13,826 nt of DNA from positions 1-13,826 of the forward strand of contig JAPKCP010000049.1 in NCBI GenBank assembly GCA_028822885.1, in the 5' to 3' direction. Of the stretch, positions 7,742-13,826 are shown piece by piece. Origin of the DNA: Yoonia sp. Its GTDB lineage: Bacteria > Pseudomonadota > Alphaproteobacteria > Rhodobacterales > Rhodobacteraceae. Under the pieces are notes generated by a model that was given only the letters and a program-made list of their open reading frames with translations, did not search any database and was not told the origin of the DNA. Position 1 is the stretch's first letter; each line of letters begins with the position of its first letter. A program made the translations under genes and the position numbers.

Positions 7742-8470
7742 TTTCTGATCACAACAGCTGCAGCAAGCACACTGACCGTCCAACTATTCGCGGCGCGGGC
7801 CGATGGCCATGCAGTCGATATCTTTTCGACGGCAAATGGTGCGATTGAGATATATCCCATCGCCCATGCTTCTTTTGTGATGAAAACGCCGGGCGGTGTC
7901 ATCTGCGTAGACCCAGTGGGTGATGCGGCTTCCTATTCCGATTTTTCGGCCGTAGATCTGGTCTTGATCGCACATGAACATGGCGACCACTTTAACCAAA
8001 AGACGCTTGATGCGGTGGCAATGGAAAGCACTGTGCTGATCACGAATCCAAACGTCTACGACGCACTTTCCGATGCCATCCAAGTTCAAGTTATCAAAAT
8101 CGTAAATGGCGAAGATACGATGCTCTGTGACGTCGCCGTCGGGGCAATCGCAGCCTACAACTTGTCCAAAGATCGGCTTAACTTTCAACCAAAAGGCCAC
8201 TACAATGTTCTGACGGTTGATGGTGCCCGCGTCTACATCTTGGGTGATACTGAGGACGTGCCAGAAATGTGCGCCTTCAAGAATATTGATATTGCGTTTT
8301 TTTGCATGAACTTGCCGTTCACAATGGATGCAAACGCGACGGCTAATGCGGTCTATTTCATGCCTGCAAACGACTAATTCTACCATTACCGTGGCTGCGA
8401 CAATGGCACGCAAGACCCAATGGTGTTCGCGGAGCTTTTGGCCGACGGCATCAAAGCCAAGGTGGGCGGT
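7742..8470 (+). pseudogene. Metallo-beta-lactamase-fold hydrolase (UlaG-like), inactivated: no start codon and in-frame stop
   Basis: One frame stays recognisable from 7742 to 8470. It begins with what looks like a signal peptide without a methionine (LITTAAASTLTVQLFAARADG); an in-frame TAA at 7739-7741 lies directly before it and no ATG lies in frame until 7877, inside the mature domain. The core shows the metal-binding HEHGDH at 7973-7990 and LGDTED further on, as in small periplasmic hydrolases related to UlaG/Lactamase_B_3. A TAA at 8375-8377 interrupts the frame, yet the same frame continues with FYHYRGCDNGTQDPMVFAEL, the expected C-terminal His strand and helix. After about 8470 the sequence no longer looks like the family. 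The open part 7877-8377 (166 residues) may be annotated as a complete gene, but it lacks both ends. The biological substrate is unknown. It lies downstream of the dsbA-like gene. Confidence 0.75.
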
Positions 8471-8491
8471 AGTATAGCTAAACTTTGGCTT

Positions 8492-8518
8492 GGGCGTCTG
8501 CTGAGATTGCAGATGCCT
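8492..8518. terminator. Hairpin between convergent MBL relic and ispG (weak terminator candidate)
   Basis: GGGCGTCTGC at 8492-8501 can pair with GCAGATGCCT at 8509-8518 (10 pairs, two of them G-T on the plus-strand transcript) around a 7-base loop. It lies in the convergent gap, 46 bases past the ispG stop. Neither side has a U-tract, so a factor-independent stop is doubtful. Confidence 0.3.
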
Positions 8519-8563
8519 CCGGCGGGGATTTAGAAAAAACCAAAGAAGTGAAGCGGTTGAGGA

Positions 8564-9691
8564 TTACTCAGCCGCCTCTTTTGCGGCTAGCGCGTCAAGT
8601 TCGGCTGCTTTCGTTTCGACCTGCTCCACGATGTGGTCGACCATACTGGCGTTATCTTGTTTGTGGCTTTGCTTGCCTGCGAGATAAACCATACCCGCAC
8701 CGGCACCACCGCCTGTGAAGCCGACATCGGTCATTAGCGCCTCGCCCGGTCCATTCACAACGCAACCAATTATGCTCAGCGACATTGGCGTTTTGATGTG
8801 TTCAAGCCGCTGTTCAAGCGCTTCGACAGTCTTGATGACATCAAACCCCTGCCGTGCGCAGGACGGACACGAAATGATGTTCACACCGCGATGGCGTAGA
8901 CCAAGAGATTTGAGGATTTCAAAGCCCATCTTAACCTCTTCGACCGGATCAGCGGAAAGAGACACGCGGATCGTGTCCCCGATCCCCATCCACAGCAGAT
9001 TGCCCATCCCAATCGCGGATTTCACCGTGCCGCTCATCAAGCCACCTGCCTCAGTGATACCAAGGTGGATCGGCGCATCAGTTTGCTCAGCCAACTGCTG
9101 GTACGCGGCGGCGGCCATGAACACATCAGAGGCTTTGCAACTAATCTTAAATTCATGGAAGTCGTTGTCTTGCAAAATTTTAATATGATCGAGGCCGGAT
9201 TCAACCATCGCGTCTGGTGTCGGCTCTCCATATTTATCCAACAGGTGCTTTTCCAAAGAGCCGGCGTTTACGCCAATCCGTATTGAGCAGTTGTTATCAC
9301 GCGCGGCTTTGATAACCTCTTTGATCCGTCTCTCATCCCCGATGTTGCCCGGGTTAATCCTTAAGCAAGCAGCCCCAGCCTCTGCCGCCTCAATCCCGCG
9401 TTTGTAGTGGAAATGGATGTCAGCAACGATCGGCACGGAAACTTCAGGAACGATCAGCTTCAGTGCGCGGCTAGACGCTTCGTCAGGGACAGAGACACGC
9501 ACAATATCAGCGCCCGCTTCTGTGACTGCATTAATCTGGTCAATCGTCCCTTTAACGTCCGTTGTCAGCGTGTTGGTCATAGTCTGCACCGAGATCGGCG
9601 CATCGCCCCCGACAGGCACGTTACCCACCATAATTTGACGGCATTCGCGTCGATATATATTACGCCAAGGACGGATGTGGTTCAACGACAT
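8564..9691 (-). CDS. ispG: 4-hydroxy-3-methylbut-2-en-1-yl diphosphate synthase (IspG/GcpE)
   Basis: IspG carries out the penultimate step of the MEP isoprenoid pathway, the reductive ring opening of MEcPP to HMBPP with a [4Fe-4S] cluster, in the cytoplasm. The 375-residue product has the TIM-barrel part (about 1-265) with the typical start RRECRQIMVGNVPVGGDAPI, then VPIVADIHFHYKRG and LRINPGNIG. The cluster-binding domain follows, with Cys275 and Cys278 in SCPSCARQGFDV, Cys310 in IIGCVVNGPGEA and the fourth ligand Glu317. It is the short bacterial form without the plant-type insert. The ATG at 9689-9691 has AAGG about ten bases upstream. The gene follows the RodZ-like gene by 76 bases on the same strand, an order I associate with Rhodobacterales. 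The extended C-terminus is Ala/Glu-rich (KAAELDALAAKEAAE). Confidence 0.97.
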   Translation of the reverse strand: MSLNHIRPWRNIYRRECRQIMVGNVPVGGDAPISVQTMTNTLTTDVKGTIDQINAVTEAGADIVRVSVPDEASSRALKLIVPEVSVPIVADIHFHYKRGIEAAEAGAACLRINPGNIGDERRIKEVIKAARDNNCSIRIGVNAGSLEKHLLDKYGEPTPDAMVESGLDHIKILQDNDFHEFKISCKASDVFMAAAAYQQLAEQTDAPIHLGITEAGGLMSGTVKSAIGMGNLLWMGIGDTIRVSLSADPVEEVKMGFEILKSLGLRHRGVNIISCPSCARQGFDVIKTVEALEQRLEHIKTPMSLSIIGCVVNGPGEALMTDVGFTGGGAGAGMVYLAGKQSHKQDNASMVDHIVEQVETKAAELDALAAKEAAE

Positions 9692-9767
9692 GAGAGTAGG
9701 ACCTTAAACTGCAAAGTTGACTTTAACCTATGCTCACCGACCGCTTACAGCAACGGGGTGTCACGGG

Positions 9768-10967
9768 TTATTGTGCCGCAGGGGCCAGTTCGGCAACGCG
9801 CACAATGTCAGCCAGATCGCTATCTGCAGTGAGATCAGCCACAGTGAAGCTTGCTGTCAGATTATCGACGGACATAGCAAGGTTTGACGTCACCTGACCC
9901 CGTGGACCAGCCGGGCCATAATGGATGCCATTGATCGCAAAATAAATTGCACCAGACGCACCTACACGCAATGTCGCGGGATTTTCAGTTTGTGGCACTG
10001 TGAACGTGTCACCAGCCTTCATTGTAGCCTCGAAGATCGTTGTGCCATCTGCAGCCTTCACACGCACCCAAGCTGGGCGCACAGCGATCATTTGAACACC
10101 GGGGGCTGGTGTTTCGAGCACTTGGACACCACTAACGGCTATTGGCGCACCACCAATGAGACCCGCAGCGTCAGCTACGGCCTGCTCAAAGCTCGTTTCA
10201 GGAACAATCGCCCCAAAGGAACCCGGGTTCAAAGACGCGATCGGACCATCGCGCGACACGAGAAGCGGAACGTCCAACGCCTGCGGGCGATACAAGCGAT
10301 CAAAGGCTTCAACCGATGGGGCTGCAAATGAAGCAACTTGGCCTGTTTCAGGCGCGATGTTCGCGCCACCAGCAAGTGGATCAATGTCGGACACCACAGT
10401 TGGTGCCTGCTCAACCGGGGCAAACTGCACGCGCTGTACTTCTTGCAGCACGGTCCAGCCGCCGTATCCGATGCCACCAATCAATGCGGCAAGTACGAAA
10501 ACTGACCCAACCGCACCAGGTTCAATCCGGCTAAACAACGCGTCACCTTCAGGCACAAACGGAGTCGCAGAGGCTGAAAAAATATCGTGGCCTTTGATGG
10601 GGCGTTTTTGTAGGATCGATGGCTTTGCCGCCGACGCCTCTGCCGACATGCCATGAGCAGTCGCAAAGCCACTTTCGCCGCAAAACGTGTCAAACGCCCA
10701 ATCCGGGTCCATCTTTAAGTAACGTGCGTAAGACCGCACATAGCCCGCAATAAATCCGGGTGTGTCAAAGGCTGTAGGGTCCGCGTTTTCAATCGCAGCA
10801 ATATAGGCAGCTTTGATTTTCAACTCGCGCTGCACATCAAGTAGACTTTTGCCCAAAGTCGCGCGTTCACCACGCATCAAATCGCCAAGACGCAAATCGA
10901 ATGCGTCAAAACCGGTCGTTTCAGCTTCTTGCTGAACCCGATTGCGTCTAAATCCCTTGACGATCAT
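9768..10967 (-). CDS. RodZ-like membrane protein: N-terminal HTH, one TM segment, periplasmic DUF4115
   Basis: With the ATG at 10965-10967 the protein has 399 residues. A cytoplasmic HTH_25/Xre-like domain covers about 34-95 (LGKSLLDVQRELKIKAAYIA, then PGFIAGYVRSYARYLKMD). A single membrane segment lies at about 153-176 (VGSVFVLAALIGGIGYGGW). A Pro/Ala-rich periplasmic region leads to a C-terminal beta domain of about 297-367 (WVRVKAADGTTIFEATMKAG) matching DUF4115. This is the architecture of RodZ, which links MreB filaments to the rod-shape peptidoglycan machinery; whether this relative does so is inference. The frame can extend to a TTG at 11036, but that start lacks a ribosome binding site and adds a non-conserved stretch, whereas the ATG has CGGAA seven to eight bases upstream. 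It sits 127 bases after hemA and 76 before ispG, on the same strand. Confidence 0.88.
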   Translation of the reverse strand: MIVKGFRRNRVQQEAETTGFDAFDLRLGDLMRGERATLGKSLLDVQRELKIKAAYIAAIENADPTAFDTPGFIAGYVRSYARYLKMDPDWAFDTFCGESGFATAHGMSAEASAAKPSILQKRPIKGHDIFSASATPFVPEGDALFSRIEPGAVGSVFVLAALIGGIGYGGWTVLQEVQRVQFAPVEQAPTVVSDIDPLAGGANIAPETGQVASFAAPSVEAFDRLYRPQALDVPLLVSRDGPIASLNPGSFGAIVPETSFEQAVADAAGLIGGAPIAVSGVQVLETPAPGVQMIAVRPAWVRVKAADGTTIFEATMKAGDTFTVPQTENPATLRVGASGAIYFAINGIHYGPAGPRGQVTSNLAMSVDNLTASFTVADLTADSDLADIVRVAELAPAAQ

Positions 10968-11094
10968 GAGTAATTCCGTAGCCCGCTTGTGTCCCAATGT
11001 ACCGTCGAATCCTGTCCCGAATCCTAGCAGTAACAATTCTTAGGTAACACAACATGCAGTTGCTTGCACATGCAGAAAGTGTCCGAAATACAAT

Positions 11095-12318
11095 CTAACC
11101 GGCCATTTCGGCACGATTCAGCGCACAGTGGCTCCACAACGTATCCAAACCAGAAACAAGTGCATCCATTTCACCCGGACCGTGCACTGGTGATGGCGTA
11201 AAGCGCAGGCGCTCTGTCCCGCGTGGCACTGTGGGGAAATTGATTGGCTGCACATAAATCCCATGATCGGACAGCAATCTGTCTGATAGGACTTTTGTGT
11301 GGACTGGATCACCCACAATGAGCGGCACAATGTGGCTACCATGGTCAATGATCGGCAGCCCCATCCCTTTCAAGCGGTACTTAAGAATCGCCGCTTGTGT
11401 TTGGTGCTGGTCGCGCAGGCTCTGATCCAGCTTGAGGTGCGCAACAGAGGCCGCAGCACCAGCTGCAACCGCAGGCGGTAATGACGTCGTAAAAATAAAG
11501 CCCGGCGCATAGGACCGGATCGCATCACACATCCGCGCACTTGCCGCGATATAGCCACCCATCACGCCGTAGGCTTTTGCGAGGGTGCCGTTAACAATAT
11601 CGACACGGTCCATCAACCCGTCTCGTTCTGCAACCCCTGCCCCGCGACGACCGTACATACCAACGGCGTGGACTTCATCAATGTAAGTCAAAGCCCCAAA
11701 TTCGTCCGCGAGATCACAAAGCTCTTTGATCGGGCCAAAATCGCCATCCATCGAATAAATCGATTCGAACGCTATCAGTTTTGGCGCGTCGCGGTCATCC
11801 GCCGCAAGCAATTCACGCAGATGGTCCAAATCATTGTGACGGAAAATACGCTTTGCGCCGCCATTGCGCCGCACACCCTCTATCATAGAAGCATGGTTCA
11901 GGGCGTCAGAATAGATAATCAGACCCGGAAACAATTTTGGCAGCGTCGACAAGGTCGCATCATTGGCGATGTAGGCAGATGTAAACAGCAAGGCATCTTC
12001 TTTGCCGTGCAGATCAGACAATTCAGCCTCAAGCCGTTTATGGTAGACTGTTGTGCCAGAAATGTTGCGCGTGCCACCAGACCCTGCACCTGTGGCGTCG
12101 ATCGCCTCGTGCATGGCATTCATAACAACCGGATGCTGACCCATGCCAAGATAGTCATTACCGCACCAAACTGTCACAGAAGCGGTCGTGCCGTCCTCTT
12201 TATTCCAGACTGCATGAGGAAACTGGCCACGTGTGCGTTCAATGTTGATGAAGGTCCGGTAACGGCCCTCGTCATGAAGACGGTTTAGAGCTAAATCAAG
12301 TTGCACGTTATAGTTCAC
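11095..12318 (-). CDS. hemA: 5-aminolevulinate synthase (ALAS, C4 pathway)
   Basis: ALAS condenses glycine and succinyl-CoA to 5-aminolevulinate, the first committed step of heme and other tetrapyrroles in Alphaproteobacteria. From the GTG at 12316-12318 the product has 407 residues, the length of Rhodobacter HemA. The catalytic lysine in NGTLAKAYG then falls at residue 248 and the substrate arginine in EGRYRTF at 21, matching the known numbering. Other marks are WCGNDYLGMGQHP, GAGSGGTRNISGT, YIDEVHAVGMYG and PSPVH near the end. AAGGA with seven bases of spacing precedes the GTG. An in-frame ATG at 12361-12363 would add 15 residues, but its nearest AAAGG is 11 bases away and the extension is absent from typical family members. 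The residue before the lysine is Ala rather than the usual Gly. A possible FNR box lies 166 bases upstream. Confidence 0.96.
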   Translation of the reverse strand: MNYNVQLDLALNRLHDEGRYRTFINIERTRGQFPHAVWNKEDGTTASVTVWCGNDYLGMGQHPVVMNAMHEAIDATGAGSGGTRNISGTTVYHKRLEAELSDLHGKEDALLFTSAYIANDATLSTLPKLFPGLIIYSDALNHASMIEGVRRNGGAKRIFRHNDLDHLRELLAADDRDAPKLIAFESIYSMDGDFGPIKELCDLADEFGALTYIDEVHAVGMYGRRGAGVAERDGLMDRVDIVNGTLAKAYGVMGGYIAASARMCDAIRSYAPGFIFTTSLPPAVAAGAAASVAHLKLDQSLRDQHQTQAAILKYRLKGMGLPIIDHGSHIVPLIVGDPVHTKVLSDRLLSDHGIYVQPINFPTVPRGTERLRFTPSPVHGPGEMDALVSGLDTLWSHCALNRAEMAG

Positions 12319-12325
12319 CGGGTAT

Positions 12326-12330
12326 TCCTT
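12326..12330 (-). promoter_or_regulatory. Ribosome binding site deciding the hemA GTG start
   Basis: AAGGA on the minus strand is followed by seven bases and then GTG at 12318-12316. It supports the shorter 407-residue product over the ATG 45 bases upstream. Confidence 0.7.
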
Positions 12331-12483
12331 CGTCTTATCACCGGGTTCAGTCGCTGGAGACATTCAGCTTAGAACCTTTCTATGTCTCATATAGGGCCAG
12401 TCGCCTCGCATCAATACGCTTTGCGACGCTACAATTTGACGCCCCCTGTTTGAAACCAATCACATAAGACCCGCCGAGCAGAC

Positions 12484-12497
12484 ATGATCTGGATCAA
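12484..12497 (-). promoter_or_regulatory. FNR/FnrL-type box upstream of hemA
   Basis: The minus strand reads TTGATCCAGATCAT, nine of ten conserved positions of the FNR consensus TTGAT-N4-ATCAA. It is between the P460 cytochrome gene and hemA, 166 bases before the hemA GTG. hemA is a known FnrL target in Rhodobacter, where low oxygen raises tetrapyrrole synthesis. I could not place a convincing -10 box at the standard distance, so the regulation is inferred. Confidence 0.5.
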
Positions 12498-12578
12498 ATG
12501 GGGGGCCGTTAATCACGATATGAACGCGCCGATCAGCAATATCACGGACCAGAGCATTCAGTTTGTAAGGCTGCAGAT

Positions 12579-13181
12579 TTATTGCGCCCCAAGCCGAACA
12601 TCTTCCACTGGATATCCCAATGAATCTTGATCCGCGTAGGCTGCGTGACAGTCATGGCAAAAGGATTGCTTTACGCCCATTGTTTTGCCGTTTGGTTGAA
12701 CGCCTGAGTAAACCCAATTGCCGAACTCTTCAGCGTCGGTTCCAGCTTCAACCTTGGTCATGATAAAAAGTGGCCCAAGACGTGGGGTGCCATCACCGCG
12801 TAATTTATAGGATTCTTTTGCGATAACAGTCCCGGCTGGCATTACGAAATCGTCGCCATAGGCATATTGTATATAGGTGTCATAGCCAATTTCGTTGACG
12901 AAGGTGTTCAAGAACCGCTCTCCGTGGATGCCCGGCACAGCAGGTCCAGTCGCGGCATTGCCCCACGTGCGATAGACGCTACCAACCGCGTCGTCATGCG
13001 CGGCATAGCCTGCTGCAAGATCATCAGCGACACAGGCGTACAGGGCAGCAACTTCAGCTTCATCAAAATCAAAAACCTCTTTGTCAAAGGTACAGGCCGC
13101 GTGGCCATCTGCCACAGCACTTTGCGCGCCGCCAACAAGCGCGACTGCGGCTACCATCACAACAATTATTCCCGTTTTCAT
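12579..13181 (-). CDS. Exported cytochrome P460-family c-type heme protein
   Basis: The 200-residue product from the ATG at 13179-13181 starts with a signal peptide MKTGIIVVMVAAVALVGGAQ ending near SAVADG. The mature part has the Cytochrome_P460 layout: an ESYKL segment at 123-127, LGPLFIMTKVE, then WVYSGVQPNG and the heme-attachment site Cys175-His-Asp-Cys178-His179 followed by AAYADQDSLGYPVEDVR. In the founding P460 of Nitrosomonas a lysine is cross-linked to the heme and the enzyme oxidises hydroxylamine; in marine heterotrophs the role is largely unknown, and here neither the cross-link nor a substrate can be claimed. Cys30 and Cys50 could form a disulfide. An ATG at 13214 would add 11 residues before the signal peptide, but the strong AAGGGAGAG ribosome binding site points to 13181. 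hemA follows on the same strand after a 260-base gap. Confidence 0.85.
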   Translation of the reverse strand: MKTGIIVVMVAAVALVGGAQSAVADGHAACTFDKEVFDFDEAEVAALYACVADDLAAGYAAHDDAVGSVYRTWGNAATGPAVPGIHGERFLNTFVNEIGYDTYIQYAYGDDFVMPAGTVIAKESYKLRGDGTPRLGPLFIMTKVEAGTDAEEFGNWVYSGVQPNGKTMGVKQSFCHDCHAAYADQDSLGYPVEDVRLGAQ

Positions 13182-13194
13182 ACATCTCTCCCTT

Positions 13195-13218
13195 AAAAAC
13201 CCCACGGCCCTCATGGGG
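13195..13218 (-). terminator. Terminator-like hairpin in the leader of the P460 gene
   Basis: On the minus strand, CCCCAT and GTGGGG form a six-pair stem (last pair T-G) with a GAGGGCC loop, at once followed by TTTTT and then the ribosome binding site of the P460 gene. Its shape is that of an intrinsic terminator, but it lies inside the gene's own leader, so it may act as an attenuator or protect against read-through from upstream. Confidence 0.4.
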
Positions 13219-13316
13219 CGTCATCATGTCGCACCCTAGCGAATCGTTAGTACTGTTCATAGCCATGCAGCCCTCACAAAACTGCGAGGCGTTGTAATCA
13301 GGCTATCCGCTTCATC

Positions 13317-13336
13317 TGTCTGAAAGAGTTCAGACA
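13317..13336. repeat. Perfect 20-bp dyad in the divergent promoter region
   Basis: TGTCTGAA (13317-13324) and TTCAGACA (13329-13336) form a perfect eight-base inverted repeat around AGAG. It lies between the P460 gene (minus) and the M20 peptidase (plus), 71 bases before the latter. The size and position fit an operator for a dimeric repressor, or an RNA hairpin. No cognate regulator is in the window. Confidence 0.45.
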
Positions 13337-13407
13337 TCCGTTTGCATGCCAACGCAATTTAACGTCAGTATGGCGTCAAATACTGGTTCCCACAGAAAGT
13401 AGTCCTC

Positions 13408-13826
13408 ATGACCCTCGACCCCGTCCTTGCCCAGATTGATGCAGACCTAGATCACGCGACCGCGCGGTTGTTGGATTTGCTGCGCATTCAGTCTGTTTCT
13501 ACTGATCCTGCTTACAAAATCCATTGTGACGCTGCCGCAGATTGGCTGGTCGATGATCTGGCTTCAATTGGGTTTGATGCGTCCAAACGCCCAACGCCCG
13601 GCCACCCGATGGTCATGGGACACGCAGGCGACACCGGAACGCATGTGCTATTTTACGGTCACTACGACGTGCAACCTGTTGATCCAATTGATCTATGGGA
13701 TAACGACCCTTTTGATCCGCAGATTGAGGACACAGCCAAAGGCAAAGTCATCCGGGGTCGCGGATCATCCGATGACAAAGGCCAGCTGATGACCTTTGTT
13801 GAGGCGTGTCGCGCGTGGAAAACCGT
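13408..13826 (+). CDS. M20 family metallopeptidase / dipeptidase, N-terminal part (continues past window)
   Basis: The frame opens at ATG 13408 and stays open to the end of the window, giving 139 residues starting MTLDPVLAQIDADLDHATAR. It carries the two early M20 metal motifs: His85 and Asp87 in YGHYDVQPVD, and the bridging Asp122 in GRGSSDDKG. Enzymes of this type are two-metal exopeptidases or related amidohydrolases, usually cytoplasmic and about 450-460 residues long; no signal peptide is seen here. LWDNDPFDPQIED after the first motif is typical of the carnosinase/DapE-like branch that cleaves dipeptides, though the exact substrate cannot be given from one third of the protein. The ribosome binding site AGAAAG is weak. 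The gene is divergent from the P460 gene with a 226-base gap that holds the dyad and the leader hairpin. Confidence 0.9.
   Translation, partial: MTLDPVLAQIDADLDHATARLLDLLRIQSVSTDPAYKIHCDAAADWLVDDLASIGFDASKRPTPGHPMVMGHAGDTGTHVLFYGHYDVQPVDPIDLWDNDPFDPQIEDTAKGKVIRGRGSSDDKGQLMTFVEACRAWKT

Noticed and set aside
7784..8413. 209-residue open frame on the minus strand opposite the metallo-beta-lactamase relic
   Set aside because: The plus-strand frame has recognisable metal motifs and family order; the antisense frame is rich in Cys, His and Arg and resembles no family.
8485..8718. 77-residue plus-strand frame beginning at a TTG after the MBL relic
   Set aside because: It runs into the antisense of ispG, has no ribosome binding site and starts at TTG; the first 20 or so codons look protein-like but are too few to call.
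10968..11036. TTG start extending the RodZ-like protein by 23 residues
   Set aside because: No ribosome binding site before the TTG and the extra stretch does not resemble the family; the ATG at 10967 has a fair site.
11668..12288. 206-residue plus-strand frame inside hemA
   Set aside because: It is antisense to well-conserved ALAS motifs and has no family resemblance.

Overview
The window reads as ordinary chromosomal DNA of a marine alphaproteobacterium, most likely Rhodobacteraceae (Roseobacter group). The main reasons are a 5-aminolevulinate synthase (C4 pathway of heme synthesis) whose catalytic lysine falls at 248 as in Rhodobacter HemA, a RodZ-like gene upstream of ispG, and a cell-wall cluster of amidase, PBP1A and prfB. 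Base composition is moderate and fairly even. The genus cannot be fixed from the sequence; two decayed genes would suit a lineage that accumulates pseudogenes.

Layout. 1-161 (+) is the C-terminus of a bactofilin, closed by a strong bidirectional terminator. 215-599 has no intact gene but carries what looks like a frameshifted, stop-ridden remnant of an FG-GAP/integrin-like repeat protein on the minus strand. 600-6789 (all minus) is a four-gene block transcribed as aminotransferase, N-acetylmuramoyl-L-alanine amidase (ATGA overlap), PBP1A, then RF2. A good sigma70-type promoter lies just before PBP1A, so the last two genes can be expressed separately. 6910-7650 (+) is a periplasmic DsbA/ScsC-like thiol-disulfide protein. 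7742-8470 (+) is a metallo-beta-lactamase-fold gene that has lost its start codon and carries an in-frame stop. 8564-13181 (all minus) is transcribed as cytochrome P460-type protein, hemA, RodZ-like protein, then ispG. At 13408 (+) an M20 metallopeptidase begins and runs off the window.

How the genes fit together. One theme is the cell envelope: bactofilin, amidase, PBP1A and the RodZ-like protein act on peptidoglycan synthesis, splitting or shape, and IspG supplies isoprenoid precursors including the undecaprenyl carrier. A second theme is heme and redox: HemA makes the first heme precursor, an exported c-type P460 cytochrome lies directly upstream, and a 9-of-10 match to an FNR/FnrL box sits between them.

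I found no convincing new multi-gene system, mobile element, CRISPR array, tRNA or rRNA. The points most worth a second look are the two decayed genes, the FNR-like box before hemA, a terminator-like hairpin directly in front of the P460 ribosome binding site, a perfect 20-bp dyad before the M20 gene, and start-codon choices for hemA, the RodZ-like gene and the P460 gene.
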